NCBI RefSeq assembly: GCF_900100495.1
Contig: NZ_FNCT01000014.1
Coordinates: 62,001-126,000 of the forward strand
Direction of reading: 5' to 3'
DNA from: Pseudomonas benzenivorans
GTDB lineage: Bacteria > Pseudomonadota > Gammaproteobacteria > Pseudomonadales > Pseudomonadaceae
DNA length: 64,000 nucleotides
The first letter of the stretch is position 1; every line of letters begins with the position of its first letter. The notes below the pieces were generated by a model. The model saw nothing but the letters and a program-made list of their open reading frames with translations. It did no database searches and had not been told where the DNA came from. This document shows, piece after piece, positions 1 through 8,026 of the stretch. The position numbers and the translations under genes were made by a program.

Positions 1-817
1 GCCATTGCTGCTCGGCCCACTGGCCGAGGGCAACCGCGCCTGGCAGGTGCAGTTCTGGCCGGACAAGAAGAACCTGGTGGCCCGCCAGGTGGAGGGCCTG
101 CTCAGGAACAAGCCGCAGCTGACGCCCGCCGACCTGGACAAGTCCAGCGTGGTGGTCCAGGGACTGACCGCCTACGAGTACCTGCTGTTCGATCCGGCTA
201 TCGACCTCGACGATGCCGCCCAGAAAGCCCGCTACTGCCCGCTGCTCGTCGCCATCGGCCAGCACCAGCAGGCGCTGGCGGCCGACGTGCTCGGCCAGTG
301 GCAAGCCGAGGACGGCATGGCCGCCCAGCTGAAGGTTTTCCCCAACCAGCGCTACGCCGAAGCCCCCGAGGCGGTAGCCGAATTGTTGCGCACCCAGGTC
401 AGCGCCCTCGACGGCCTGAAGAAGAAGCTCGGCACCCCGCTCGGCCGGCAGAGCAAGGGCCAGCCGCAGCCCTACCAGGCCGAGGCCTGGCGCAGCAACG
501 CCAGCCTGGCCAGCCTGGCCGCCGGCCTGGCCAGCGCCGAGCGCATCTGGCACGGTGCCGAGCTGGATGGCATGCAAGCGCTGCTCGGCAGCCAGCACGA
601 CGACCTCAAGCAGCGCCTCGACGGCGCCTACAGCGATACGCGCCAACGCCTGGCCGCCCTGCAACGCCCGCTCGGCGAACTGCTCGCTGACGAAGCCGGC
701 CGCCAGGAGCTGAACGCGCTGTACGACAGCCTGGGCAGCCTGCATCGCCTGCACGAGGGCGAACTGGCGAAGACCCTCGGCATCCAGCTGGGCTTCAACG
801 CCCATGACGGTGACTAG
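1..817 (+). CDS. Imelysin-family (M75) protein, 5' end outside window
   Basis: The frame is open from the first bases, so the true start and signal sequence lie outside the window; about 271 residues remain. The stretch QFWPDKKNLVARQ and the later AYEYLLFD segment are typical of imelysin/ICMP-like periplasmic or outer-membrane proteins that are often iron-regulated. The family GxHxxE motif appears here as G-L-T-A-Y-E, with Thr where His is expected, so metal binding or peptidase activity is doubtful. It ends 3 nt before the next gene, implying one operon with the DUF1513 protein, as in the iron-related imelysin loci of pseudomonads. The family call is firm; the role is inferred. Confidence 0.82.
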   Translation, partial: PLLLGPLAEGNRAWQVQFWPDKKNLVARQVEGLLRNKPQLTPADLDKSSVVVQGLTAYEYLLFDPAIDLDDAAQKARYCPLLVAIGQHQQALAADVLGQWQAEDGMAAQLKVFPNQRYAEAPEAVAELLRTQVSALDGLKKKLGTPLGRQSKGQPQPYQAEAWRSNASLASLAAGLASAERIWHGAELDGMQALLGSQHDDLKQRLDGAYSDTRQRLAALQRPLGELLADEAGRQELNALYDSLGSLHRLHEGELAKTLGIQLGFNAHDGD

Positions 818-820
818 GCC

Positions 821-1921
821 ATGTCGATGAACCGCAGGGCCTTCCTCGGCCTCACCGGCGCCGCCCTGGCCGGCGGCGCCTTCGCGGGCTGGACGCTGCT
901 CGCCAACGGCCCGCAGGCATTGTTGCTGTCGGCGCGCGACGATGCTGCCGGCCGGCATTACGCGGTCGGCTATCGCCTGGATGGCAGCCGGCTGTTCGCC
1001 ACCCGGGTCGACGAACGCTGCCACGACGTGGTGGCGCACCCGTACTTGCCCATGGCGCTGTTCGTCGGTCGCCGGCCGAGCACCCAAAGCTACCTGATCG
1101 ACACCCGCGACGGGCGCCTGCTGCAGACCCTGGAGTCGCCGGCACAGCGGCATTTCTACGGCCACGCGGTGTTCCACAAGGGCGGCGAGTGGCTGTACGC
1201 CACCGAGAACGACACCAGCGACCCCGGCCGCGGCGTGCTCGGCGTGTATCGCCTGGACGGCGAGCGCCTGCAGCGTACGGCCGAGCTGTCGAGCCACGGT
1301 ATCGGCCCGCACCAGCTGCTCTGGCTGCCGGACGGCGAGACCCTGGTGGTGGCCAACGGCGGCATCCGCACCGAGGCCGACAGCCGGGTGGAGATGAACC
1401 TCGAGGCCATGGACTCCAGCCTGGTGCTGCTGCGCCGCGACGGCCGGCTGCTGAGCCAGGAGCGCTTGCCGCAGCGGCAGAACAGCGTGCGCCACCTGGC
1501 GCTGGCCGACGACGGCACCCTGGTCAGCGGCCAGCAATACATGGGCGACCCGCACGACGACGCGCCGCTGCTGGCGATCAAGCGCCCGGGCCAGGCGTTC
1601 CAGCCCTTCCCGCTGGGCGAGGCGCAGCGCCTGGCGATGAACCAGTACTGCGCCAGCCTGGCGATCCACAGCGAGCTGCGCCTGCTGGCGCTGACCGCGC
1701 CGCGCGGCAACCGCTTCTTCGTCTGGGACCTGGATACGGCCGAGGTGCGCCTGGACGTGCCGCTGCCCGACTGTGCCGGAGTCGGCGCGGTGGCCGAGGG
1801 TTTCGTGGTCAGCACCGGCGTCGGCCGCTGCCGCCATTACGACTGCCGCGGCGCGCGCATCCAGAGCCAGCCGCTGCAGCTGCCGGCGGGGCTGTGGGAC
1901 AACCACCTGCGGCTGGCCTGA
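821..1921 (+). CDS. DUF1513 Tat-exported protein
   Basis: A 366-residue protein that begins MSMNRRAFLGLTGAALAGG, a twin-arginine signal (RRAFLG) followed by an Ala/Gly-rich hydrophobic stretch, so export in folded form by Tat is expected. The rest looks like a beta-propeller-type periplasmic protein of the DUF1513 family (for example GPHQLLWLPDGETLVVANGG, a propeller-blade-like repeat). It starts 3 nt after the imelysin stop. DUF1513 genes commonly sit beside imelysin genes, which links it to the same, probably iron-related, periplasmic function. No enzymatic activity can be assigned. Confidence 0.85.
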   Translation: MSMNRRAFLGLTGAALAGGAFAGWTLLANGPQALLLSARDDAAGRHYAVGYRLDGSRLFATRVDERCHDVVAHPYLPMALFVGRRPSTQSYLIDTRDGRLLQTLESPAQRHFYGHAVFHKGGEWLYATENDTSDPGRGVLGVYRLDGERLQRTAELSSHGIGPHQLLWLPDGETLVVANGGIRTEADSRVEMNLEAMDSSLVLLRRDGRLLSQERLPQRQNSVRHLALADDGTLVSGQQYMGDPHDDAPLLAIKRPGQAFQPFPLGEAQRLAMNQYCASLAIHSELRLLALTAPRGNRFFVWDLDTAEVRLDVPLPDCAGVGAVAEGFVVSTGVGRCRHYDCRGARIQSQPLQLPAGLWDNHLRLA

Positions 1922-2132
1922 GGGCAGCCGCAGCGGCCTGACCGGCGGCAGCGCCGCGCGCTCCCCCGAACGGCATGCCGCGCAAGGCACGCCGAAGGAT
2001 GGCAGCCCGCGCGGCTTTCGCGCGAATGGCGACAACATCCGGGCAACTGCCGGCCTCTGCGGCTATTCGGCCGGTTCCTCGGACACTTCGTTGCCTGAAT
2101 GCGCCCTCGCAACCTTTTGCAAATGCACCTTT

Positions 2133-2159
2133 TTGACTTGTTCCCGGCAAGGGTACTAA
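2133..2159 (+). promoter_or_regulatory. Candidate promoter for mexVW in the 291-nt gap 1922-2212
   Basis: The gap before mexV has no gene. It holds TTGACT at 2133-2138 and TACTAA at 2154-2159. The spacer is only 15 nt, shorter than the usual 17, so this is a tentative sigma70 promoter or one needing an activator. No clear operator was recognised. Confidence 0.3.
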
Positions 2160-2212
2160 GGTGCCTGTCTGCCTATTCCCAGGCCCCATTCGCCTTGCCA
2201 AGGAACCGGAAT

Positions 2213-3367
2213 ATGTTGCTCCGCCGCATGCTTATCATGCTGGGCGTCGTCGCCCTCGTGGTGCTCGCCCTCGCCGCCTACAAAGGCTGGTCCATCTATC
2301 AGCAAGTCCAGCAATTCTCGGCGCCGCAGCCGGCCATCAGCGTATCCGTCGCCACTGCCGAGGAGCGCCCCTGGCAGAGCCGCTTGCCGGCCATCGGCAC
2401 GCTCAAGGCGTTCCAGGGGGTCGACCTGGCCGCCGAGGTCGGCGGCATAGTCCGCGACCTGCAGTTCAGCTCCGGCGAGAAGGTCGCCCTCGGCCAGCCG
2501 CTGATCCAGCTGGACAGCGAAGTCGAGCGGGCCAGCCTGGCCACCGCCGAGGCCGAACTGGGCCTGGCCCGCGTCGAGTTCGAGCGCGGGCGCAGCCTGG
2601 TCAGCCGCTCGAACATCTCCAAGAGCGAATTCGACCGCCTCTCCGCCGAGTTGCAGAAGGCCATCGCCAGCGTCGCCCAGCTCAAGGCCATCCTGGACAA
2701 GAAGCGCATCCTCGCGCCGTTCGCCGGGACCATCGGCATCCGCCAGGTGGATCCGGGCGACTACCTGTCGCCGGGGGCGGCCATCGCCACCCTGCAGGAC
2801 CTGTCCAGGCTGCACGTCGATTTCTTCCTGCCGGAGCAGGCCGCGCCCAAGCTGGCCGTCGGCGAACGCGTGCGCTTCAACGTCGCGGCCTATCCGGGCG
2901 AGGTGTTCGAGGGCGCGATCAGCGCGATCAACCCCAAGGTCGAGGAGACCACGCGCAACCTGCAGGTGCGCGCCATGCTGGACAACCCGGACGACAAGCT
3001 GCTGCCGGGCATGTTCGCCAACCTCGAGGTATTGCTGCCCGGCGCAGAGCCGCGCGTGCGGGTCCCGGAAACCGCCATCACCTATACCCTGTACGGCAAC
3101 TCGGTGTACGTGATCGGCGAGAAGAAGGACGACCAGGGCAACCTGCAGAAGGACGAGAAAGGCCAGGCCGTGCTGGTGGTGGAGCGCCGCTTCGTCGGCA
3201 CCGGCGAGCGCCGCGACGGCTGGGTGGCGGTCCTCAAGGGCCTGCAGGCAGGCGAGCGGGTCGTCACCGATGGCCAGCTGAAGCTGGACTCCGGCGCCCG
3301 GGTGGTCATCGCCGACAGCCAGGCCGTCCCTGTCGAACCGAACAGCCCAAGTAGTGCCGCCCAGTAA
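2213..3367 (+). CDS. mexV: RND efflux periplasmic adaptor (MexV-type)
   Basis: A 384-residue membrane-fusion protein of a resistance-nodulation-division pump. It has one N-terminal membrane anchor (about residues 5-25) and no lipobox, then a barrel-sandwich/lipoyl domain, an alpha-hairpin (about 110-160) and a beta-barrel region (DPGDYLSPGAAIATLQDL). It bridges the inner-membrane transporter to an outer-membrane channel. The ATG at 2213 was chosen because AAGGA lies 8 nt upstream (2200-2204) and the anchor follows at once; the open frame extends further upstream without a better site. The transporter gene starts 28 nt downstream. The symbol rests on synteny with P. aeruginosa PA4374-PA4375. 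Confidence 0.85.
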   Translation: MLLRRMLIMLGVVALVVLALAAYKGWSIYQQVQQFSAPQPAISVSVATAEERPWQSRLPAIGTLKAFQGVDLAAEVGGIVRDLQFSSGEKVALGQPLIQLDSEVERASLATAEAELGLARVEFERGRSLVSRSNISKSEFDRLSAELQKAIASVAQLKAILDKKRILAPFAGTIGIRQVDPGDYLSPGAAIATLQDLSRLHVDFFLPEQAAPKLAVGERVRFNVAAYPGEVFEGAISAINPKVEETTRNLQVRAMLDNPDDKLLPGMFANLEVLLPGAEPRVRVPETAITYTLYGNSVYVIGEKKDDQGNLQKDEKGQAVLVVERRFVGTGERRDGWVAVLKGLQAGERVVTDGQLKLDSGARVVIADSQAVPVEPNSPSSAAQ

Positions 3368-3395
3368 GCGGCCGCCGACGCAAAGGAATCCCGTC

Positions 3396-6300
3396 ATGGC
3401 TTTTACCGATCCGTTCATCCGTCGCCCGGTGCTGGCCACGGTGGTCAGCCTGCTGATCGTGCTCCTGGGTTTCCAGGCCTTCGACAAGCTGACCATCCGC
3501 CAGTACCCGCAGATGGAAAACGCCCTGATCACGGTGACCACCGCCTATCCCGGGGCCAACGCCGAGACAATCCAGGGCTACATCACCCAGCCGCTGCAGC
3601 AGAGCCTGGCTAGCGCCGAGGGCATCGATTACATGACCTCGGTGAGCCGGCAGAACGTCTCGGTCGTCTCCATCTATGCACGCATCGGCGCCAACACCGA
3701 CCGCCTGTTCACCGAGCTGCTGGCCAAGGCCAACGAGGTGAAGAACCAGTTGCCGCAGGAGGCCGAGGACCCGGTGCTGAGCAAGGAAGCGGCCGGCGCT
3801 TCGGCGCTGATGTACATCAGCTTCTACAGCGACGAGCTGTCCAACCCGCAGATCACCGACTACCTCTCGAGGGTGATCCAGCCCAAGCTGGCCACCCTGC
3901 CGGGCATGGCCGAGGCGGAGATCCTCGGCAACCAGGTGTTCGCCATGCGCCTCTGGCTCGATCCGGTGCGCCTGGCCGCCTACGGGGTGACCGCCGCCGA
4001 CGTCGACGAGGCGGTGCGCAAGTACAACTTCCTCTCCGCCGCCGGCGAGGTGAAGGGCCAGTACGTGGTCACCAGCATCAACGCCGCCACCGACCTGAAG
4101 TCGCCCGAGGCCTTCGCCGCCATCCCGCTGAAGACCATCGGCGACAGCCGGGTGCTGGTCGGCGACGTGGCGCGGGTGGAGATGGGCGCGGAGAACTACG
4201 ACTCGATCAGCTCCTTCGACGGCACCCCCTCCGTCTATATCGGCATCAAGGGCACGCCCAGCGCCAACCCGCTGGAAGTGATCAAGGAAGTGCGCAAGAT
4301 CATGCCGGACCTCGAGGCGCAGCTGCCGCCGAACCTCAAGGTCTCCATCGCCTACGACGCCACCCTGTTCATCCAGGCGTCCATCGACGAGGTGGTGAAG
4401 ACCCTCGGCGAGGCGGTGCTGATCGTCATCGTGGTGGTGTTCCTGTTCCTCGGCGCGTTCCGTTCGGTGCTGATCCCGGTGGTGACCATCCCGCTGTCGA
4501 TGATCGGCGTGCTGTTCTTCATGCAGATGATGGGTTACTCGATCAACCTGCTGACCCTGCTGGCCATGGTCCTGGCCATCGGCCTGGTGGTGGACGACGC
4601 CATCGTCGTGGTGGAGAACATCCACCGGCATATCGAGGAGGGCAGGACGCCGTTCGAAGGCGCCATCGAGGGTGCCCGCGAAATCGCCATGCCGGTGGTG
4701 GCGATGACCATCACCCTGGCCGCCGTCTATGCGCCGATCGGCCTGCTCGAAGGCCTCACCGGCGCGCTGTTCAAGGAGTTCGCCTTCACCCTCGCCGGGG
4801 CGGTGATCATCTCCGGCATCGTCGCGCTGACCCTGTCGCCGATGATGTGCGCCAAGCTGCTGCGTCACGACGAGAACCCCTCCGGCCTGGCGCACAAGCT
4901 CGACGAACTCTTCGAGCGCCTCAAGCGGCGCTACCAGCAGCTGCTGCACGGCACGCTCAACACGCGTCCGGTGGTGGTGGTGTTCGCCCTGATCGTGCTG
5001 GGGCTGATCCCGGTGCTGCTCAACCCGATGTTCACCAAGAGCGAACTGGCACCCGACGAGGACCAGGGCATCATCTTCATGATGGCCAACGCACCGCAGC
5101 CGACCAACCTGGACTACATCAACGCCTACACCGACCAGTTCGTGGAGATCTTCAGGGCGTTCCCCGAGTACTACTCCTCGTTCCAGATCAACGGCTTCAA
5201 CGGCGTGCAGTCGGGCATCGGCGGCTTCCTGCTGACGCCCTGGGACGAGCGCCAGCGCACCCAGATGGCGATCCTCCCCGAGGTCCAGGCCAAGCTCGAC
5301 CAGATTCCCGGGCTGCAGATCTTCGGCTTCAACCTGCCCTCGCTGCCGGGCACCGGCGAGGGCCTGCCGTTCCAGTTCGTGATCAACACCCCGGCCGACT
5401 ACCAGTCGCTGCTGCAGGTGGCGGAGCGGATCAAGCAGCGCGGGCTGGAGTCCGGCAAGTTCTATTTCCTGGATATCGACCTGGCCTTCGACAAGCCGGA
5501 GGTGGTGGTGGAGATCGACCGCCAGAAGGCCGCGCAGATGAACGTCTCCATGGAAGACCTGGGCATGACCCTGGCCACCCTGCTCGGCGAAGGCGAGATC
5601 AACCGCTTCACCATCGATGGGCGCAGCTACAAGGTGATCGCCCAGGTCGAACGCGCCTACCGCGACAATCCGGACTGGCTGAACAACTACTACGTGAAGA
5701 ACGGCGAAGGCGAGCTGCTGCCGCTGGCGACCCTGATCAAGGTCAGCGACCGCGCCCGGCCGACCCAGCTGAACCAGTTCCAGCAGCTGAACTCGGCGAT
5801 CATCCAGGGCATGCCCGGGGTGAGCATCGGCGAGGCCATCGACACCATCCGCCAGATCGCCGCGGAGGAAGCCCCGCAAGGCTTCGGCTTCGACTATGCC
5901 GGCGCCTCGCGCCAGTACGTCCAGGAAGGCAGTGCGCTGTACGTCACCTTCGGCCTGGCGCTGGCGATCATCTTCCTGGTGCTGGCCGCGCAGTTCGAGA
6001 GCTTTCGCGACCCGCTGGTGATCCTGGTGACGGTGCCGCTGTCGATCTGCGGCGCGCTGGTGCCGATCTTCCTCGGCTTCTCCAGCATGAACATCTACAC
6101 CCAGGTCGGCCTGGTGACGCTGATCGGGCTGATCAGCAAGCATGGCATCCTGATCGTCGAGTTCGCCAACCAGCTACGCCGGGAGAAGGGCCTGTCGCGC
6201 CGCGAGGCGGTGGAGGAAGCCGCGGCGATCCGCCTGCGGCCGGTGTTGATGACCACCGCGGCGATGGTCTTCGGCATGGTGCCGCTGATCCTCGCCAGCG

Positions 6301-6455
6301 GTGCCGGTGCGGTCAGCCGTTTCGACATCGGCCTGGTGATCGCCACCGGCATGTCGGTCGGCACCCTGTTCACCCTGTTCGTCCTGCCCTGCGTGTACAG
6401 CCTGCTGGCCACGCCGGACGCACAGCCCGCGCCGGCAACGGCAACCACCCACTGA
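3396..6455 (+). CDS. mexW: RND multidrug efflux transporter (MexW-type)
   Basis: A 1019-residue inner-membrane proton/drug antiporter of the HAE1 family, the usual length for the class. It opens with FTDPFIRRPVLATVVSLL, the typical first helix; TM4 carries GLVVDDAIVVVEN with the paired aspartates of the proton relay; a second RND repeat starts near residue 540. Start ATG 3396 has AAAGGAA about 8 nt upstream, and gives the conserved MAFTDPFI N-terminus. No outer-membrane factor gene is adjacent; MexVW is known to borrow OprM. The TGA stop directly abuts an inverted-repeat element. Confidence 0.9.
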   Translation: MAFTDPFIRRPVLATVVSLLIVLLGFQAFDKLTIRQYPQMENALITVTTAYPGANAETIQGYITQPLQQSLASAEGIDYMTSVSRQNVSVVSIYARIGANTDRLFTELLAKANEVKNQLPQEAEDPVLSKEAAGASALMYISFYSDELSNPQITDYLSRVIQPKLATLPGMAEAEILGNQVFAMRLWLDPVRLAAYGVTAADVDEAVRKYNFLSAAGEVKGQYVVTSINAATDLKSPEAFAAIPLKTIGDSRVLVGDVARVEMGAENYDSISSFDGTPSVYIGIKGTPSANPLEVIKEVRKIMPDLEAQLPPNLKVSIAYDATLFIQASIDEVVKTLGEAVLIVIVVVFLFLGAFRSVLIPVVTIPLSMIGVLFFMQMMGYSINLLTLLAMVLAIGLVVDDAIVVVENIHRHIEEGRTPFEGAIEGAREIAMPVVAMTITLAAVYAPIGLLEGLTGALFKEFAFTLAGAVIISGIVALTLSPMMCAKLLRHDENPSGLAHKLDELFERLKRRYQQLLHGTLNTRPVVVVFALIVLGLIPVLLNPMFTKSELAPDEDQGIIFMMANAPQPTNLDYINAYTDQFVEIFRAFPEYYSSFQINGFNGVQSGIGGFLLTPWDERQRTQMAILPEVQAKLDQIPGLQIFGFNLPSLPGTGEGLPFQFVINTPADYQSLLQVAERIKQRGLESGKFYFLDIDLAFDKPEVVVEIDRQKAAQMNVSMEDLGMTLATLLGEGEINRFTIDGRSYKVIAQVERAYRDNPDWLNNYYVKNGEGELLPLATLIKVSDRARPTQLNQFQQLNSAIIQGMPGVSIGEAIDTIRQIAAEEAPQGFGFDYAGASRQYVQEGSALYVTFGLALAIIFLVLAAQFESFRDPLVILVTVPLSICGALVPIFLGFSSMNIYTQVGLVTLIGLISKHGILIVEFANQLRREKGLSRREAVEEAAAIRLRPVLMTTAAMVFGMVPLILASGAGAVSRFDIGLVIATGMSVGTLFTLFVLPCVYSLLATPDAQPAPATATTH

Positions 6456-6644
6456 GAGGCTGTGAAAAAACTCCCGCCTACTGCGACCGCCTCTGCGAAC
6501 GCCTCCAAACGCCCGCTGCGGCGTTGCGCTACGTGAAAAGCAGGGTCATTTAGTTCACTAAACTCCCCTGCTTTTCACCCAGCGCGCCTTGCCGCGAACG
6601 CCTGGAGACGGTCTCGCCACGGCACTCGATATTTTCACAACCTC
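6456..6644. repeat. MITE-like inverted-repeat element, long copy
   Basis: A 189-nt element with imperfect terminal inverted repeats: GAGGCTGTGAAAA at 6456-6468 against the reverse complement of 6632-6644 (12 of 13 match). TGA occurs on both outer sides (6453-6455, which is the mexW stop, and 6645-6647), compatible with a 3-nt target duplication. A nested palindrome lies at 6533-6578 (arms GTGAAAAGCAGGG / CCCTGCTTTTCAC, inner TTTAG-TTCA-CTAAA). Bases 6458-6492 match the inverse of 24630-24664 at 34 of 35 positions. No ORF of its own. Confidence 0.75.
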
Positions 6645-6654
6645 TGAGCGCCAG

Positions 6655-6691
6655 CAAAAAGGCCGTTCACTCGACTTCAGTGAACGGCCTT
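6655..6691 (-). terminator. Rho-independent terminator of the InaA-like/small-protein operon
   Basis: Perfect 13-bp stem (6659-6671 with 6679-6691, loop CGACTTC) followed on the minus strand by a U run from the A run at 6656-6660. It lies 34 nt past the stop of the small secreted protein. Confidence 0.8.
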
Positions 6692-6725
6692 GCGCCAGGT
6701 ACGCCTTTGCAGCGGTCGCCGAGGC

Positions 6726-6956
6726 TCAGCTCTGCGGTCCCATGCCCTGGGACAAGCCGAACATGAACAGCAGCAGATCGCGATCCGGCGCAGCCTGCTG
6801 CAGGTTCAGCGGGGCCTTGCGCGGCAGCGGGCAGTGCATCGCGGGTTCGGCCTGGTTCAGCACTGCCGGACCCGGCTCATGCCAGGCGGCAGCGGCCAGC
6901 GAGGCCACGCCCAGCGCAGCAACGAGGAACAAACCTCGAGCAATTTCTAATTTCAT
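6726..6956 (-). CDS. Small putative secreted protein
   Basis: A 76-residue protein with an N-terminal signal-like segment (MKLEIARGLFLVAALGVASLAAAA) that would leave a mature peptide of about 50 residues starting near AWHEPG, with one Cys and a C-terminal FMFGLSQGMGP. ATG 6956 was chosen because the frame upstream is coding for the kinase and AAGGGG lies about 8 nt before it. Its ATG overlaps the kinase stop (ATGA), so the two are translationally coupled. I do not recognise a family; a similar small protein is remembered next to inaA in P. aeruginosa. Function unknown. Confidence 0.7.
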   Translation of the reverse strand: MKLEIARGLFLVAALGVASLAAAAWHEPGPAVLNQAEPAMHCPLPRKAPLNLQQAAPDRDLLLFMFGLSQGMGPQS

Positions 6957-7642
6957 GACTGCAACCCCTTGATAGCGCTGCCAAACGCTTGCTGGTAAAA
7001 ATAGACCAACCGGTCCCAATCGCCAGCGGCCCACGACGAATGGCGTTTGAGTTGCAACATATCGTGGCGGGCGGCCTGCCCCCGACTGAAACGCCGCCGG
7101 CTCTTCTCCAGATCGAGCAGGGCCGTCTCGACCTCGATGCGCTCGCCCACCTGCTCGACCCGCACGAACACATGCTTCTGGTAGAGACAGCCATGCTGCC
7201 AGCCGGCCCGATGGAAGCGCGCCAGCATCTGCGCCACCTGCTCCAGCAGCAGGTCGTTCGCCTGGGCGCCGAAACGTTCGCGCCCACCTTCGGCATACCA
7301 GCGCTGGATTTCCTGGAAACCGCTCAGCTCCTCCGAGACCAGCAAGCCCCGCCAGGCCCCGCGAGGATCTTTCTGCGCAGCGCAGTAGAGCACGTTCGGC
7401 GCCTTGACCCCGATCCGTCCGAGGGCCAGCAGGGCGTCGCGCTCACGCAGCACAGTCGGGCGGCCGAAGGGATAGCGCAGGCTGCGGTAGGAGTGCCCCA
7501 CCTGGCGCTTGGCATAGAGCACCCGCCCCTCCTCCAGCAGCAGGCGCTGCACGCCGCTCTCGCCACCGCGGCGGCGATTGGGCGCCTCGACCCATTCACC
7601 CTGGAGTTGCCACCACTGTTCGAACGCCATCGCTGCTGTCAT
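6953..7642 (-). CDS. InaA/WaaP-like lipopolysaccharide kinase family protein, copy 1
   Basis: A 229-residue protein of the InaA branch of the Kdo/WaaP kinase-like fold. Visible motifs are the N-terminal QGEWVEAPNRRRGGESGVQR, the Lys-containing YAKRQVGH, the catalytic-loop equivalent HGCLYQKHVFV and the metal-loop equivalent LLDLEKSRRR. The residue at the usual HRD aspartate position is Cys, as in InaA proteins, so phosphotransfer is not assured. It is a clear paralogue of the gene at 23126-23824 over almost its whole length. Probably cytoplasmic and envelope-linked. Start ATG 7642; an in-frame ATG at 7630 is possible. Confidence 0.8.
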   Translation of the reverse strand: MTAAMAFEQWWQLQGEWVEAPNRRRGGESGVQRLLLEEGRVLYAKRQVGHSYRSLRYPFGRPTVLRERDALLALGRIGVKAPNVLYCAAQKDPRGAWRGLLVSEELSGFQEIQRWYAEGGRERFGAQANDLLLEQVAQMLARFHRAGWQHGCLYQKHVFVRVEQVGERIEVETALLDLEKSRRRFSRGQAARHDMLQLKRHSSWAAGDWDRLVYFYQQAFGSAIKGLQS

Positions 7643-7964
7643 TTCATCCGCCTACTAACCAAGTCCCGGCGAAACCGGCCCCAACCCTGGGCCAGATCCG
7701 GTCACCGACAGTAACAACAGGTTCATCCTGTAACCGCAAGCGCAAACCGCCAAGCAGGCATCGGTCGCTTCGGCAGCCCAGGCCCCATAAGGCGACATAG
7801 GCTCGCGATTGCTCGACTGTGCCGGACCACCCGTGCCCCCTATCGCGGCCGAACATAACCCGAGGCAAGTTTCACGCCATTGCGCCTCGCCCTCCAGACG
7901 GACCGAGCCGCACGACGCGATCGCCGACGCGCAAGACTGACGGGCACCGGCAGGTGGGACTGCA
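7643..7964. other. Gene-free gap between InaA-like gene and groEL terminator
   Basis: About 320 nt without a supported gene; short ORFs here lack ribosome sites and family features. It must contain the promoter of the minus-strand kinase, but I could not pick a convincing -10/-35 pair. A small palindrome, ACAGG-TTCAT-CCTGT, occurs near 7719-7733. No ColR-like box was found here. Confidence 0.5.
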
Positions 7965-7996
7965 GAAAAAACAAACCCCGCGCCAAGGCGCGGGGT
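7965..7996 (-). terminator. Terminator of groESL
   Basis: Stem 7975-7984 with 7987-7996 (ACCCCGCGCC / GGCGCGGGGT) followed on the minus strand by a U-rich tract from 7965-7971. It lies 31 nt past the groEL stop. Confidence 0.85.
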
Positions 7997-8026
7997 CTGT
8001 AGGTGTTGCCGGGAAGCGGGGCTGGC

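Noticed and set aside
3306..6143. 945-codon open frame on the minus strand opposite mexW
   Set aside because: Its residues (His, Asp, Gln and Leu-rich low complexity) are typical of the antisense of a GC-rich gene, and mexW on the plus strand is unmistakable.
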